A stretch of DNA of 64,000 nucleotides from Phoronis australis (GCA_002633005.1 NMRA01000030.1:1231957-1295956); one strand, 5' to 3'. Shown: positions 1-12,010, counted from the first letter of the stretch. The notes: generated by a model not told the origin, from the sequence alone. Translations and numbers: made by a program.

Positions 1-2640
1 ACAAAACAAAAAAATATTTTGCTTGATGAATTTGTAGTAATATTGGTCTCTGTCTCAAATGTAGTGGCAGTAGTTTTTACCTACCTGTGATTGATCCTCA
101 CAGTGTGACTGCTTTTTATGAACTTCTACGCTTATTTTAAGATCCTTTTATGTAGAATCATGAGCAGTGATTGGAAATATAAAAATGGAAATATTGCCTG
201 TGTTCTGTAATTTATGTATCTTGAAAATTCAAATGTTGCGCAGATTTCAGTATCTCACATTTTGAAGATTCTTGAATTGGAGTTTTTAGCAAAGCAAAAT
301 ACTTACTCTTCCAATTACGTGCTGTTTAAAACAGGAAGCGTCAAATGAAATTTTAGCTCTACGGTAAAGAAGACGCTTTCCAATTTCAAACAAAAACTAT
401 TGCCAACATGACCATTCCTCTATTTTTCAAAGGCTGAACCACTGTATTAAGGATGATGAAAATGTTTCTATGTTTTAAAGTGTACACAACATGACTCTAG
501 TACCTCAAAATAAATTTTATTATTATATCTTACTTGATTTCAGTGCCTTTAGTGCACAGCTCATAAAGAAACACGCAAAAATTGAAAAAAATAATAATTA
601 TGTACAACGTCATGGGTTGAANCTCTTCCAATTACGTGCTGTTTAAAACAGGAAGCGTCAAATGAAATTTTAGCTCTACGGTAAAGAAGACGCTTTCCAA
701 TTTCAAACAAAAACTATTGCCAACATGACCATTCCTCTATTTTTCAAAGGCTGAACCACTGTATTAAGGATGATGAAAATGTTTCTATGTTTTAAATTGT
801 TTGAAGGCAGCTGCACAGTGCAATCAATGCTAATAATGATGCTCATTTCTCGTAATGCTTATTTTTGTTACTGAGCACTGAGACAAAATGAAATTTCAGT
901 TGTTGGACATACTGTGTGCTTAGGTGAAGAGCATTTTGGTTATCTATTTCAGTTAAATAGGATTACTGTAGCAAGGTGTTTAGATAAAACGGTGTTTAGG
1001 TTGTCAAAACTTTTTTAATTTAGGTAGGGTGCAGGCTTGCAGAGATATTTTTTTAACTTTGTCTTTGCCATTAAAGTTGGGCTAAAAATTTGTTTTTCCT
1101 GGTTAACTCATGGAAGACATTGAACGGTTTGTATGCAAGCTGTACAGGTGTCATCAACAGTTAATAAAGCACGCCACCACATATTCAGGTTGAAATCTGT
1201 GATCTGCCTCCCCATCATCATTGTTTGCTGCTACATGCTAAAAGAGCAAACTGCCAGTGTGCCATTCAAACAGGAACGTTGCAACAGCATGTCAGTGCAC
1301 CATCTCCAGTTGCTAATGGGTGGCTTTTGGAGCGGGGTAGTCTGATGTTCCACTGGATGACTCGGCCTTCAGCCCCAGAAAATGCCATGAGAAATGTTTT
1401 TAATGGCAAGTGTAAAAGAAGTGGTTATAGTAAAAAAGGTGCTCTTGTTTGAAGTCAGGCATACCATGCTCTAAGTTGCATGAATGTCCAGACTACGTGT
1501 GAGCACGGTGTCTCAGTAAAAAAACAAGTTTTGATGACAATAATGATGATATAAATGATGATGGAGTGGATGAAGAAACGTAGTAAGTGTATGCTATGTT
1601 GTTAAAGAACTTTAAATTCTCACCCTTATGGAAAATATGGACAACATTTTTTTCATGCTCATGACTGACACTGCTCGGTGTGTCTCTCCCTGTGACAGTT
1701 GAGGGATAATGTTAATTAATTATGACAATTAATGAAATTGATGACAGAAAATTTGTTGCAGAAGCATTGGAAATGTATGGTGTTCACATGTAGGTTGTGA
1801 TGTCAAACCTTTATCAAGTTCCAAATGGTTAACAGTATTATAGTTCTTTTTGTAGCTCAGAGTATAGTAGTATGTTTTCTGGCCAACAGGAGGCGCTGCT
1901 AAAATGATACTTTTTCTCTTTTTTGAGCAATTTTCCAACTAATGTCATAATATTTATCACTTTCCTTGGTCAATAACTTCAAATGAACAAAACCCAATCA
2001 GATTATCATTCAGTTTTTGTCTAGTGTTGTTGGTTTTCTGTGTCAAATTTTGCAAAAGTCAGATTTTTGGGGTTCAGTTTCTCGAAAACGTGGAAGTCAA
2101 ACCTTGGGAACTTTTTAGATTCTTAAAGTATACTACTTAATGACCTTAAAAACACCAAAATTATCTTGCCCCCAAAAACTGGCCTCGGAAGTGATTTTCT
2201 AGGCTTCCTAGAGTCGAATGGACTATGGCCTAAAACCCATTTTTGTTGTTGCACTGGAAATGTCTGTCAACCTGCCTGCAAATAAATGTGTTGTTATATT
2301 TCCTTGAACCACATTGTCTTTAAGAAGTTGTCATTCGCAGGCCAAGTACCACTCTGTAGCTGATTCGGTGCGCGCTTTTAGTCCAGTGACCGATGTTTTG
2401 ATGCTCTGTTGCGCACGCGCTGTTTCGTTTGGGGAAAGACATGACAGAACATCTCATGAAATAGGCGCAACGTTGCTTTGAAGTGACGGGCGGGTTTGTT
2501 TGATGTCTCAGAGGCAGGCAAGAAGTCGCCAGTAACGCCACTTGTTAGGAGGAGCTAACACGTACGTCCAATAATCAGTGATGCCACGTTTCTAAGATGT
2601 TCTCATAACGTGACAAGAATCTCACTGTGACAGTCGAGCG
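1..2640. other. unassigned non-coding DNA
   Basis: No convincing coding exon or recognisable transposon domain was seen on either strand. The only clear structure is the exact local duplication listed separately. Short open frames here are of chance length and show no motif. If the NOX5-like gene continues leftward, this stretch may be intron. Confidence 0.5.
306..796. repeat. 174-bp exact direct duplication beside an ambiguous base
   Basis: Bases 306-479 and 623-796 appear identical by eye over 174 bp at an offset of 317 bp. The second copy starts one base after an N at 622. An exact copy next to an ambiguous base is typical of a misjoined contig end or collapsed haplotype, although a very recent tandem duplication is possible. 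Confidence 0.85.
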
Positions 2641-2833
2641 TTAAATTCTCAGTGGTCAACCAAAGGGTGAGCGTTTTTAGGTGGTCTGTTAATTTCATAT
2701 TTTGCCTCAACACAGTTAGTGTTTGAAATCATCTATCACATACGAATGTACGAAGGTCATAATTATTGACAATGTTCACCGCTGCCATACAGCTTTGTTT
2801 TATTACTTATGTTTTCAAAATGTTTTCAGGTAC

Positions 2834-4020
2834 AGAATGAAGCCCTCCGATTTAGAAAAACAGAAAAAGCTTCCAAAAAAGAGAAGACGCCACAAAGGAT
2901 ACATTCACTCACTTTCGCGTGAGCAATACGACACAACCACGCAGTTAGCGTCAGGGACTTGTAGGGTGTCTGTAAAGCAGCGCACAACCGAACAGAACAC
3001 TGCAAAAGTACGGTTTTATAGAAATAAAGACTACTTCATTGTAAAAGACGGTAAATTGTATTATAAAATGAAAGAAGTCATTGCAAAGGATAGAATCTCG
3101 TAAATTGTAAGTGCACAATTCCACCAAAACTTTGGCAGTGGAGCAAGAGCTATTTCTCATCAACTGAAGGACGCGTATGCCTACATTTCCCGGGACACTA
3201 TCAGAAACTGTTTGTCCAAGTCAAAACGATACCAAAAGGCTTACGCAAAGTTTAATAATCGTGTTTCCCCTACACCTGTAACTGCTAAGGCTAGGAACGA
3301 GAGATGGCAAGTGGACTTAATTAATACGAGTAACGTTCGCGTAAATTACGAGGGTAAAGTTTATCAGTGGATTTTGTCTGTTATTGACGTTTTTTCACGA
3401 TTCTTGATACTCCGACCACTGATTGATAAAAGCAGTTCTGGTGTGAAAAAAGAGCTCCGAACAATCATTGCAGATCATGGATCACCAAAACTTATTCAGT
3501 GTGATACTGAACAGAGTTCAAGGTGGTTGTAGACACGTTTATGAAAAAAAGAAAAATACATGTCATCCGAAGCAGAGCGTACAACCCACAGTCACAAAGA
3601 AAGTGCGAGGTCAGCCACGTTGGAGTGCGGCGAAAAATTCAGTATAAGATGAGTAAAAAACCGGGGTTTAACTGGGCCAAAAGTTTACACCAAATACAAG
3701 AAGCCATAAACACCGTTCCAAAAGAAGTACTTGGACTCCAGAAACCAGTCGACGTTTTCCATAATGCAGATTGCTCTGTGCTGAGAAAAGCCCGTGTTGC
3801 GTCGGCGGAATGTGCTAAGTTAATGATACAACGTCACTCGAAGGGAATTTAGAACCCTGTTTACCAAGTTGGAGAAAAAGTCCTCGTTAGTCACAGGAAT
3901 CGGATACCCACAAGAAGATTCGTGTTGGAGGGCAAAGTTGAACAAAGAGATCTCGTAAAAGAAAAATAGTACGTGCGGTTCGCGAGACCTGGTAAACGTT
4001 GCAATGCTGTCGAATGATTT
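2834..4020 (+). pseudogene. DD35E integrase pseudogene
   Basis: This is the remains of a retroviral-type integrase or Ginger-type transposase. A basic N-terminal region is followed by a helical segment, then a core that starts with WQVDLI, the first catalytic Asp (codon 3313-3315). The second Asp lies in IQCD (codon 3502-3504). The Glu lies in KCE (codon 3607-3609), giving spacing of about 63 and 35 residues, the canonical DD35E layout. The segment AYNPQSQ and a helical tail ending KPVDVFHN match integrase C-terminal cores. A small beta-rich domain follows (YQVGEKVLV, then RRFVLEGKV). Damage: a stop near 3103, a frameshift between the second Asp and 3523, and stops near 3850 and 3968. No usual HHCC zinc module is clear. 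Confidence 0.75.
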
Positions 4021-4165
4021 TCAGCAATGGATGTCACGAGTACGACTTCTTCTAAACAAAGTCTTCGGAAAAAGAAGTCTCAAGATGTGCGTCATGAAAT
4101 TCTTGTGAAGCAGAAGCACAGACAGAGGTATTTCGTGATGAAGAAACACAAGGACAGTCAGTGAC

Positions 4166-4877
4166 TTGCTCCAGGCTCATCATGGCGTCCGAGTGTTTCT
4201 AGACCCCTGTGAAGCCGCAGGGAGTTGTCAGTTTGAAGTCTTAGCCCATCAACTTCTTAGGATATCTGTTCACCGCACACCTTTGGTGTTACGGCAAGAA
4301 GCAGTGAGTTACATTCGTGAGCACTGTACTGTCTTTAAAGATTTCATTGCTGGGCTGTCAGACGATTACACGAGATCTATGTTAAAGACTACTACCTATG
4401 GTGACCATCTTACACTTTTAGCATTGTGCTGTCGTTACAACATGCAGGTGTTAATAGTGTCAAGTAGAGGTCCAACCAAATCCACCATTGTGTCAACCAC
4501 TGGACGATAAGAATTTACCATTGTTCACTTTGGGTTATTTCCCAGAGGGTGAAGGGGAGCATTATCTTTCTATTACCGTTCAGGACAGTGCTGTAAACTT
4601 ACTTTTACAATCAATCGTACAAGGCGAGGACATAAATGAGAATTATGCGGAGCAACCGGAAAGAGATGTCGGTGAAAATAGTAGTGACGAGGTGATATAC
4701 GTGGAAAATACAGATACCGGTACACAAGAGGAAGAAAATAAAGAAAACGAGTCTTTTGTTGAGGTCGTTGTCGATAGAGAGGCGTACGCGAGTGATGACG
4801 AGAGAGATAATGCCGGTAATACAGAAGAGATAGAAAACGAAGAACTCTGCGGAGAGAGCATCACTGCCGGTTTTTAG
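4166..4877 (+). pseudogene. OTU-family cysteine protease with acidic tail (frameshifted)
   Basis: OTU proteases remove ubiquitin-type modifiers. The catalytic Cys motif is visible as GSCQFEVLAHQL (Cys codon 4226-4228), preceded by an Asp-containing stretch that has gained several residues compared with the usual DG.C signature. The middle matches OTU architecture (YGDHLTLLALCCRYNMQVLI). The C-terminal catalytic His is in EGEHYLSI (codon about 4560). One frameshift near 4470-4500 separates the Cys and His halves. After the protease comes a long Glu/Asp/Asn-rich tail that ends at a stop near 4875. It lies directly downstream of the integrase on the same strand, which suggests one polyprotein or a second product of the same element. 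Confidence 0.72.
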
Positions 4878-4898
4878 GCGGCCGGTGAAGGCAGGAAA

Positions 4899-5253
4899 AT
4901 GATGAGCGGCATAACAGAAAATGTCAGGGTACAAATACTCCCTCCCCAGCTGCTGGAAAAGATCGTTATTGAATGTTTGCATGCAAATGTAAAAATGCAC
5001 TTTCGCTGTCGTTAGTGAGTACGGCGTTCTGTTACATTGTCCAAAACACTTTGACCAATGCAACAGGCCTACTTGTGACCCTGAAATGTATCGATCATTG
5101 TATCCTGTGTACATCCGACATGAAGTAGCCGACAAACTCGATGTTGGAAACTGGCACACTGATCTATCTGTTCAGCGGATTTTCATAACAGCTGGAAAAC
5201 ACAGCGGTCTAAGCAAAGTAATACGAAATATGTTGTTCCGCAATAAAAAGTGA
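4899..5253 (+). pseudogene. F-box-like motif plus conserved-looking C-terminal tail
   Basis: A frame opening near 4899 carries LPPQLLEKIVIECL. After one frameshift near 5012 it continues as LSLVSTAFCYIV. Together these match the F-box pattern (L-P-x-E-L-L-x-x-I, about 15 residues, then L-x-L-V-S-x-x-F). F-boxes bind Skp1 and recruit substrates to SCF ubiquitin ligases. A further open block ends at the TGA at 5251-5253 and includes YPVYIRHEVADKLDV and HSGLSKVIRNML, which I cannot assign. It lies just after the OTU tail. It could be the end of the same polyprotein or an independent small product. The motif is short, so similarity by chance cannot be fully excluded. Confidence 0.55.
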
Positions 5254-6893
5254 TGGCATGCATGGTTGTCGATTGGTCTTGCGATCAGCTGCGGACAAGG
5301 CTGGTACCACATAAGAAAGATATACTGGAAATGAACGTCTGCTGTGGTCTTCATCAGCTGGGTCAAGACCAGTTGACAAAAATGGGACTTTACAGTCTAC
5401 ATTACCCAAAATATTTTAGACTTGATATCAGTGTTCCAGTAAGTATTTATCAATTAAGTTTGAAGAGATAGCATGTCGTGTACTGTTTAAGGAATTTTGA
5501 GTTTTAGTTAGTTCGGAGTGCCTCTTCAATAGCGTTCCAGTAGGCAAGTGGAATTCTTTGTACAAAAACGATACCCACATGTCACATCTTTGATTTTTTG
5601 CGTTTTTTTGGTAAGTGGTTATTTTGAAATATAGATCTGTGGTGAACTTTATGCTTTGTTTAATTTTTTTGCTCAAATAAACACGTTTCCATAAATTGAA
5701 CTTCAGTAATGTTTTCTGTTGACGTTTACATGTACGTGTACGTCTACAATTAATTTATGCGACATCGATCTTTGTTGCTGTATGACGCTTTTTCACGAGT
5801 ATGTGTACAGTGTAGGCAAATAATTCCTAATCATTTACAGTAGATCTCATTGATCACAATAACGTAGAGGGCACTTGAAACACTTTCTTTCGAACGCAGC
5901 ACGTCAGGGGTTATAGTTTAGCTCACAGGACGAGTGTTCGTGTAGGTTATGTGCATTTCGTTTTAATTCACTTCGCTATGAAGGCGTACATGTACATCTA
6001 CACGGCAGAATCCCTTCGAGAATACAAAAGTGGTTAAAAACACGTCATTGTTGACTGTTATCTAGCGAGTTTGCATCAAGTACAGTAGCCAAACTTCCAC
6101 TCCACCATTGTACAGAAATCAAGATCTCCATTGCCCTGCAGTAACAACGAAATCGCGTCAAGTTCTTCAACCCAAGAACTCGAATTCCTGAAAAGCGTAA
6201 AACTGGCAAAAATCTGCACATTAGTTTGCAGTTCTTAATTGGGCAGTGCCAAAAGAGAAAATCGGGCCATCATATATATACATGTATGTTCAACTTCGAA
6301 GACTGCGATACTGAAATTAAGTAAAACTAACCCTGAATGCAATAGGTCATCTTTATATTCACGCGAGCGCCGGAAAGGAATGAGCCAGGCTGTGGAAACC
6401 ATCCACAAACAAGCATTGAGAATGTCCTTATCATTTTATCTTACCCTAGTATACATTTGCACTACGTGTACTCAGTCACAACCGTTTATGAATTTTGTGA
6501 ACTGAACGAACCTAACTGCAAGCTGCTTGAACTGCAGTTTGTGTTCTGAATCGTGAACCAAATTAGTGAAAAGTGAAAATATGACCGGATTTAAAATCTT
6601 AATCAAGAGATCATCCATAGCAACAGATGCTTTAACATTTCACTTTTGATTATGAAGACTAGTTTCATCATGGAGCCTCATCAAATGAAAATCGGGGTTT
6701 GTAGATCACAACAAGAAATATTTTTGCGTTGGCTGTGATACATGAAGCATGGACTGAAGGCCTCAATTTTCAGGACGTGGCAGCAGAACTGTTGGTAAAT
6801 TGAACTTCTGTGAAGTTTGAATATGCGTTCTAAACAAAAAACCCACTTTTAATATTTACCGATTGCCTTTCAAGTGTACCGATTCAACACATC
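5254..6893. other. unassigned DNA right of the OTU/F-box element
   Basis: No gene seen. The interval contains small repeated words built on ACATGTAC and CGTGTAC near 5,725-5,745 and 5,983-6,003. It may include the untranslated end of the element to its left, but no matching terminal repeat was found. Confidence 0.4.
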
Positions 6894-7300
6894 TGGGCCC
6901 GGTCTCCAATCTTTTTACTCGAAATGGAACTCGAAATTAGGTTTGGCATTTTCTACTCTACTTTTGGGCGAACTCAAGATAAGTGTCTATTATTCTATGC
7001 CCGAGTACACAATAACTTACGTAGATAATTTATTGCCCTTAATTCACAGTTTGTAAACACAATATTAAAGCAATAAGTTCGAGTTTGAACTCGAAATTTC
7101 GAGTTTTTACTCGAGTTTGTAGCACAAATATAAGGGTCTTCAAGGGCAAACTTGAACTAGAAACTCCTATGCATAGACTATAATGTATTCGAGCACAGTC
7201 TGATAATCAATTATCTTAAGTTCGCACAAAAGGAGCAGAGAAATTGTCAAAAATAGTTTCGAGTTCGTTTCGAGTACAAAGACTAGAGACCGGGCCCTGG
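6894..7300. mobile_element. MITE with GGGCCCGGTCTC inverted ends
   Basis: The left end carries GGGCCCGGTCTC followed by CTTTTTACTCGAAAT and GAACTCGAAA. The right end is the near-complement (CGAGTAC, then GAGACCGGGCCC). This gives imperfect inverted repeats of roughly 40 bp around a 400-bp AT-rich core that contains more CGAGT/ACTCG words. It has no coding capacity, as expected of a non-autonomous DNA transposon. Confidence 0.65.
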
Positions 7301-7415
7301 TTTATGACGTTTGAGTGTGATAGTAAGAAAAATTAAACAAAGAAAACCTTGTTACCTGATCCTGGAAGCTCTTTCGTCTGGAGTTGAAACTGTACCGATT
7401 ACATTTTTGACCATA

Positions 7416-7608
7416 CAGCGGCGGATCTACGTGGTTTAAGGGAGTTTAACTCACCGGGACAGGATCTAAGTATAAATTTATAAACGTCGCCAGGAAAACA
7501 AAATCGGTAACAAAAACCCGCTCCACACCTCCCCCTACTGGGGGGCTGAACACCTCGTATAAGCGCGAATCCTAATCCCCCTTTACTGAAAACGTAGATC
7601 TGCCACTG
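7416..7608. mobile_element. MITE, CAGTGGCGGATCTA family, copy 1
   Basis: The left end reads CAGCGGCGGATCTACG and the right end is the complement of CAGTGGCAGATCTACG. Flanks are CCATA on the left and CTATA on the right, a 4-of-5 match to a 5-bp target duplication. Three other elements in the window share these ends and the 5-bp duplication size. Non-coding, 193 bp. Confidence 0.75.
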
Positions 7609-7739
7609 CTATATCAATAAACTATTCATGTTAAGAAACAATGGAAACCACATAGGGACACATCTATTAATTCGAGCTGCCACATTTGACAGAATTCCAT
7701 TTAAACAACGCGGGAATGAAGGCGCTAATTGTGTGAACC

Positions 7740-8040
7740 GTTTTCCTCCGAGTGACAAATATGAAAACTCGTGAAATATGACGTCGCTTTCGTAAAATGT
7801 AACAATGGAACATTTCTCGCATGTGCATCCGACGTAAATTGTAACAATTACATAAAATGTTACAACTTGTTACATTTTAGGAGAGGCGTACCGACGTAAA
7901 ATGTAATTGTTACATTTTACGGCGTATCAGAGCTCATGTGACGTACAAATCAATTTCTCATTGGATATAACGAATACAGTTGTAAAACATAAGCGAAATC
8001 ACGGTCGTAAATTATGAGCGTAATTACGGGCGACACGATT
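7740..8040. repeat. Palindrome-rich stretch with ACATTTTACG and TTACGGGCGACAC words
   Basis: Between about 7,790 and 7,925 the words GTAACAATTACAT, TGTTACATTTTA and their complements recur. Near 8,008-8,036 the words GAGCGTAATTACGGGCGACAC appear, resembling the ends of the element at 13.5-14.1 kb. This may be a decayed relative of that element. Confidence 0.4.
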
Positions 8041-8822
8041 TGGATTCCTCGCCTAATGGTTGCCAATGGATTTACTGTTGAAAGCGTGCAATGGAGAGCA
8101 AGCTGTGGGTAAGGAATTTACAGTCTCAAAATTAAAATGTTCACTTATCAAAATCAGAGTGTTTTTCAGATTTATGTTTAAAGTTTTCATTTGCTACCTA
8201 GAATATTGCTGTTCTTATTTTACAGTACGACTATTCAGAACAGATTCGAACTCCTCAGGGAGCATCTTACTGCCACAGTTTAGTGACACGGAAATCCCAC
8301 CTGACCTCACAACTTTCATCGATTGGTTGGAGCGGTCTTTCGCTCCAAATATAGTGCAAACGATGAAAAGTAAAAGCTACCCATGTCGAGAGTTTAAAGA
8401 GTGTCTCGAGTGAACTATACGCTACGCAATCACGAAACCTCTATTGTTCTACTCTCAATCAAGTTGAAATCTGGGAATCTGAATCATTTCTTAAAGCACC
8501 ATTTTCACTCTCCAGTGCTCACGTACGACTTTCGACACCCCTGTTTAAGCTACGAAGTCGTATACAAAAATTGCAGTGAATAGATACGCTTACACACCCA
8601 CAGAATTGAAGAGAAAAGTATCACTGCTATCTAAAACCATTATACAAACTGCTCCATGTTCTATCACAAGCAAAATGGTAAATACCATATCTAATCGCAG
8701 ACATGAGAAAATAACCGGAAGTCCCCTAGTATATGGCAATGAAATCTTGTGAAATCGCCTGTCATAAAGGACAATCTGTGGTGAAAACAATACTAAGACA
8801 GTACTTAGGCGTATACAAGTAC
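8041..8822. other. Non-coding DNA next to a NOX5-like exon
   Basis: Presumed intron of the NOX5-like gene, downstream of the splice donor at 8,822. An open frame on the plus strand (about 8,060-8,413) contains PPDLTTFIDWLERSF but has no recognised family and overlaps nothing supportive, so it is not called. Confidence 0.4.
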
Positions 8823-8955
8823 CTGTCATCTTCGGGGTGCTGGTTATGACTAGGGGATGCCACTCGTGGAGAGCCAGATTTGGGAACTTGGCGAAGACAT
8901 AATCACCACACATAAAAGTAAAATCCTTTGGACGCTTCAGAACCAAATGAGTAAC
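8823..8955 (-). CDS. NOX5: NOX5-like NADPH oxidase, FAD-binding exon
   Basis: This exon encodes the start of the cytosolic flavin domain of a NOX5-type NADPH oxidase, which passes electrons from NADPH through FAD to two haems and on to oxygen. It opens VTHLVLKRPKDF and continues GDYVFAKFP and HEWHPLVITS, which aligns with the family's L-x-x-x-P...G-D-Y...E-W-H-P block. The usual HPFT FAD motif reads HPLV here, a departure at a flavin-contacting position. Borders: acceptor TTTACAAG before GTTACT, and donor GTACTTG after ACAG. It starts in phase 0, matching the end of the upstream exon at 17,577. Even so, about 15 residues expected between them seem to be missing, so a tiny exon may be undetected. 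NADPH-binding exons were not found to the left. Confidence 0.8.
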
Positions 8956-9224
8956 CTTGTAAATAAAAGGTAAAGCATTCTTTGTACATCAATACTGTTT
9001 GATCTCACGTAATAATCATGTTTTTAATTCCAGCACAGGTAACTCAAACCAAGCTCGACAGCGGATGCTACAAGGCCGATGTAGGCCTCCTTTAAATCTT
9101 GAACCCGGCCTTCTTTAAATCTTGACCACGACCTCCTTTTAAGGAGTCCTTGTCCTCAAACAAACACAAAACTTAGTCAGGATTTCTTTTTCACCCGAGT
9201 ATTAGGCATTAGTTGAAGCACGCT

Positions 9225-10585
9225 TGTGTAGCAATTCCTGATAAAGCCTGTGGAACCAAAAAGTTCTACTTGACTCGTCGCAGAATTGGTTGAAATTTTA
9301 CCAGTGGATTGATATTCACCTCAAGCGACACCAACCACCATAATATACTAATTAACTTAACCGTCTGTTTTTATACACCCATGGAATTTTTACTTGAAGC
9401 ATGCAAGCAATTTCGGCTTAAAATGACTTCTTTTGGTAACAGGACTAATTCGTTTAAGGACTGATATTTGATACTGTGCAGGCATTTATAATAGTCACCT
9501 CCAGTCCAAAATATCGTTTTCAAAGAAATGAAATAACCTGCTTTCGTGGTGGCACTCGTTTTGTCATACCACCTAATTCAAGTGCCCAAATTCAAAGAAA
9601 GTTATTGCTAAGGATACAGCAAGCTGTAACAAAATGACTCTTGAAAGTTGTAGTCAATGAATAAAAGTTACAAAATAAAGGTAAAAAATTTGGTATTTCT
9701 TGATTTCATGCATAGAAGTTCAACTGAAAATGCCCATTTTTGGTTGTCAAGTGTTAAATACTTATTGTAATTGCTCAGTAATATAAAATACAAATATACA
9801 CTGAAAGGTTTTAATTGGCAGTAGAAATATTAAGCGTGTAGAATTATCTTGGTTACACTTCCCTTGCGGTCAGACTGCTTGGTGGCATCAGAGTTGTCAT
9901 CAGACTCTATAGTGCTACAGTAGAACTTACAGTTCATGGAAATATGATTGCTACAGCGCGTCGTTTTAGAAGATATTCTCCATGAAAATATCCAGATGAA
10001 GATGTTTTAATCAAAGTGGGACGCTGCTTAAAATGTGTAGCAGAGTATGTACAATCGACCTGTATTTTGAGTGAACCTGTTTTTTAATATGAACTCACCC
10101 TGGCTAGAGTTTGCGTGTTTGGAATGTTGCTCGGAGCACAGATGCACAATATTGCCATCTAGTGTGGGAAACTGCATTAGACGACCTTGCAAAGCAGTGA
10201 GTGTCTGCCCCGAATGCATTTGAAGCAGATCCATTTCCATCGGCTTCTTATGAAAAGAGATAAACACTTGCCCTAATGAAATTGAGTCTAGTTGGGCACC
10301 ACACAAAAGCAAATGGAGCTTTAAATTTTTGCTCATAACGTAGAAGCGCTACATACGGAAAGTTTACAGCTGGACAAAGAACTGGTGTCTAGGATAACCC
10401 TGTAATCGTCGTAGTCGTTAACAGTCTAGACAAAAAACTTTTCAAATGAGATGACAGGCTAAAAAGGCCCAGATCATTAGCCTCTGTTCCTGCACGACTG
10501 CCTCATTCAAAGCTGTCTTCGGGATGGAGACTCGCAAACGGTGGAGGGAAAAAATTAAGATCCAAACTATTGCACAAAGTTGCCC
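9225..10585 (+). repeat. Dispersed repeat A (1 of 3 copies)
   Basis: Similar by eye to 19,475-20,660 in the same orientation and to 22,830-21,235 in the opposite one. Shared landmarks are the ACCAGTG...TATCCA stretch, GCTTAAAATGAC followed by TTTTGGTAAC, GCAGCAGAGTATG and GGCTAAAAAGGCCCAGAT. No coding domain is visible. It is probably a non-autonomous transposon lying in a NOX5-like intron. Confidence 0.7.
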
Positions 10586-10694
10586 TACCACCAAATGTTT
10601 TGATGCAGGCACAAGAACTATTAACAGCTTATTATTTAAAATGACTTATTCTTACTAAAATGACATAGGCAGAAAATTGAATTTTGGGCCTCTA

Positions 10695-10910
10695 AAGCGA
10701 GTCCCATCTATATTAATATAGAGGCCTCGCCAAAAGCCGGCCGGAGAGCGGGGCCATCTATATTAATATAGAGGCCTCGCCGAAAGGTCGTCGAAAAGCG
10801 GGGTAACCTATATTAATATGAAAGGCCCCGCTTTTCGACCACCTTTAGGTGGGGCCCTCAATATTAATATCGGTGGCCCTCTCTTCGGCCACCTTTCGGC
10901 GGGGACCCTA
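10695..10910. repeat. Left palindromic array
   Basis: Four units, each centred on ATATTAATAT and separated by GC-rich inverted blocks such as GGCCTCGCCGAAAGG and GAAAGGCCCCGCTTTTCG. Each unit can fold on itself, and units can pair with those of the right-hand array. Confidence 0.8.
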
Positions 10911-11787
10911 ACTTTTGTTACCTGTTTGCTAGGTTAAGAATTTTGAGTCAACTACATGTTTTAACACAAATCTGTGGAAAGGCGGAAGGATCATTGATTG
11001 CGCTTATCCAAAAATGCACTTAAATACAGGTGATCATTTTTGCTCATTTTTTTACAATTGCCAGTGTTCAGTGCCTTGTTTTCTAACTTCCGAGAATGTT
11101 ACACACTCGCAAATGCGTGGTTATGTACAGGTAGGTCTACTGATGAATGCATTAATCAGCTGATCAAAAAAGTCATAAAGCAAAAAAGGGAATTAGAAAC
11201 ACAATAACAACAAGAGGAGCGCTTCACATTCCTGTCCAACTCCTACCTTGCCATTGTTTTGAGTTGTGTGTGTGTAAATGGCCATGTGGCACTTAACATC
11301 TTTCTCAGGGTCAGTTGTGCAGTGTCAAAAGTAAATGTCTCAGCAGGACAATCCAATACCAGTATAACATATTTTTGAAAAGCATTGAGAAAAATTTGGT
11401 CATCCTGCATTTTCAGTCAGAATGCTGTTTTGTGAAAAATACACTGATAGGGAAAAGTCCTTATTCACCAAAATTTCTATACTTAAGATGCTGTGTCACG
11501 GTTTTAATGAGCCATAGCATCTTTACGCTTAAAACGTGTCTGGAGTTAAACCATAACTGACGATCATTAATTTTTAATTGTAAAGGTAATTTCACTGTTT
11601 ATCACCTGATCGATTATAACTGTTTTCCTGACCTGTCGATATTCATCTTGCAGCTGATTATTGGAAGAAAAAATTCACTCTTGGCCTCACGACAACAGAC
11701 TGGTGAGAGAGCTCGTAACAGCGCAAGATCAGGTGATGAGGGTGCATTGTAGTGGGGTCACTAAGCTTAGTTTGGTTTTTCTTTGGT

Positions 11788-12010
11788 CACTGCGGCTTTT
11801 TTGCACATTTTTCCCCGAGATCGAGTAAAAATGTGCTCCTTATTAGCAACGTACTTTAGTTTTTCCTTAACTGCGGCTTTTTTGCACATTTTTCGCCGAG
11901 TTCGAGCAAAAATATATTACTTTTTAGCAACGTACTTGAGTTTTTCCTTGTTATCTGCGGCTTTTTTGCACATTTTTCGCCGAGATCGAGTAAAAATGTG
12001 CTCCTTTACT
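11788..12010 (+). repeat. Three-copy tandem repeat, about 75-80 bp
   Basis: Three successive copies begin CTGCGGCTTTTTTGCACAT and continue through GAGATCGAGTAAAAATG and AGCAACGTACTT. They stay open in one frame on the plus strand, but the peptide is only a repeat shadow. It lies in the core of the 10.6-12.9 kb element. Confidence 0.8.

Larger units (their letters stand above)
2723..5253 (+). mobile_element. Decayed integrase + OTU protease + F-box transposon (Ginger-like?)
   Basis: Three coding blocks on one strand, in a consistent order, look like the remains of one multi-domain element: a DD35E integrase, an OTU-type cysteine protease and a short F-box-like motif with its own C-terminal tail. 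Each block is interrupted by frameshifts or stops, so the copy is dead. Integrase-type cut-and-paste elements such as Ginger are known to carry accessory domains, so a Ginger-like origin is the leading guess. I found no terminal inverted repeats, so the ends given are the coding limits only. The element lies antisense to the NOX5-like gene and could sit in one of its introns or beyond its 3' end. Confidence 0.65.

Noticed and set aside
4611-5159. 182-codon minus-strand open frame
   Set aside because: It is antisense to the OTU tail and F-box-like block, which have recognisable motifs on the plus strand.
8060-8413. 117-codon plus-strand frame as an exon
   Set aside because: No family recognised and no clear acceptor/donor pair; possible but unsupported.
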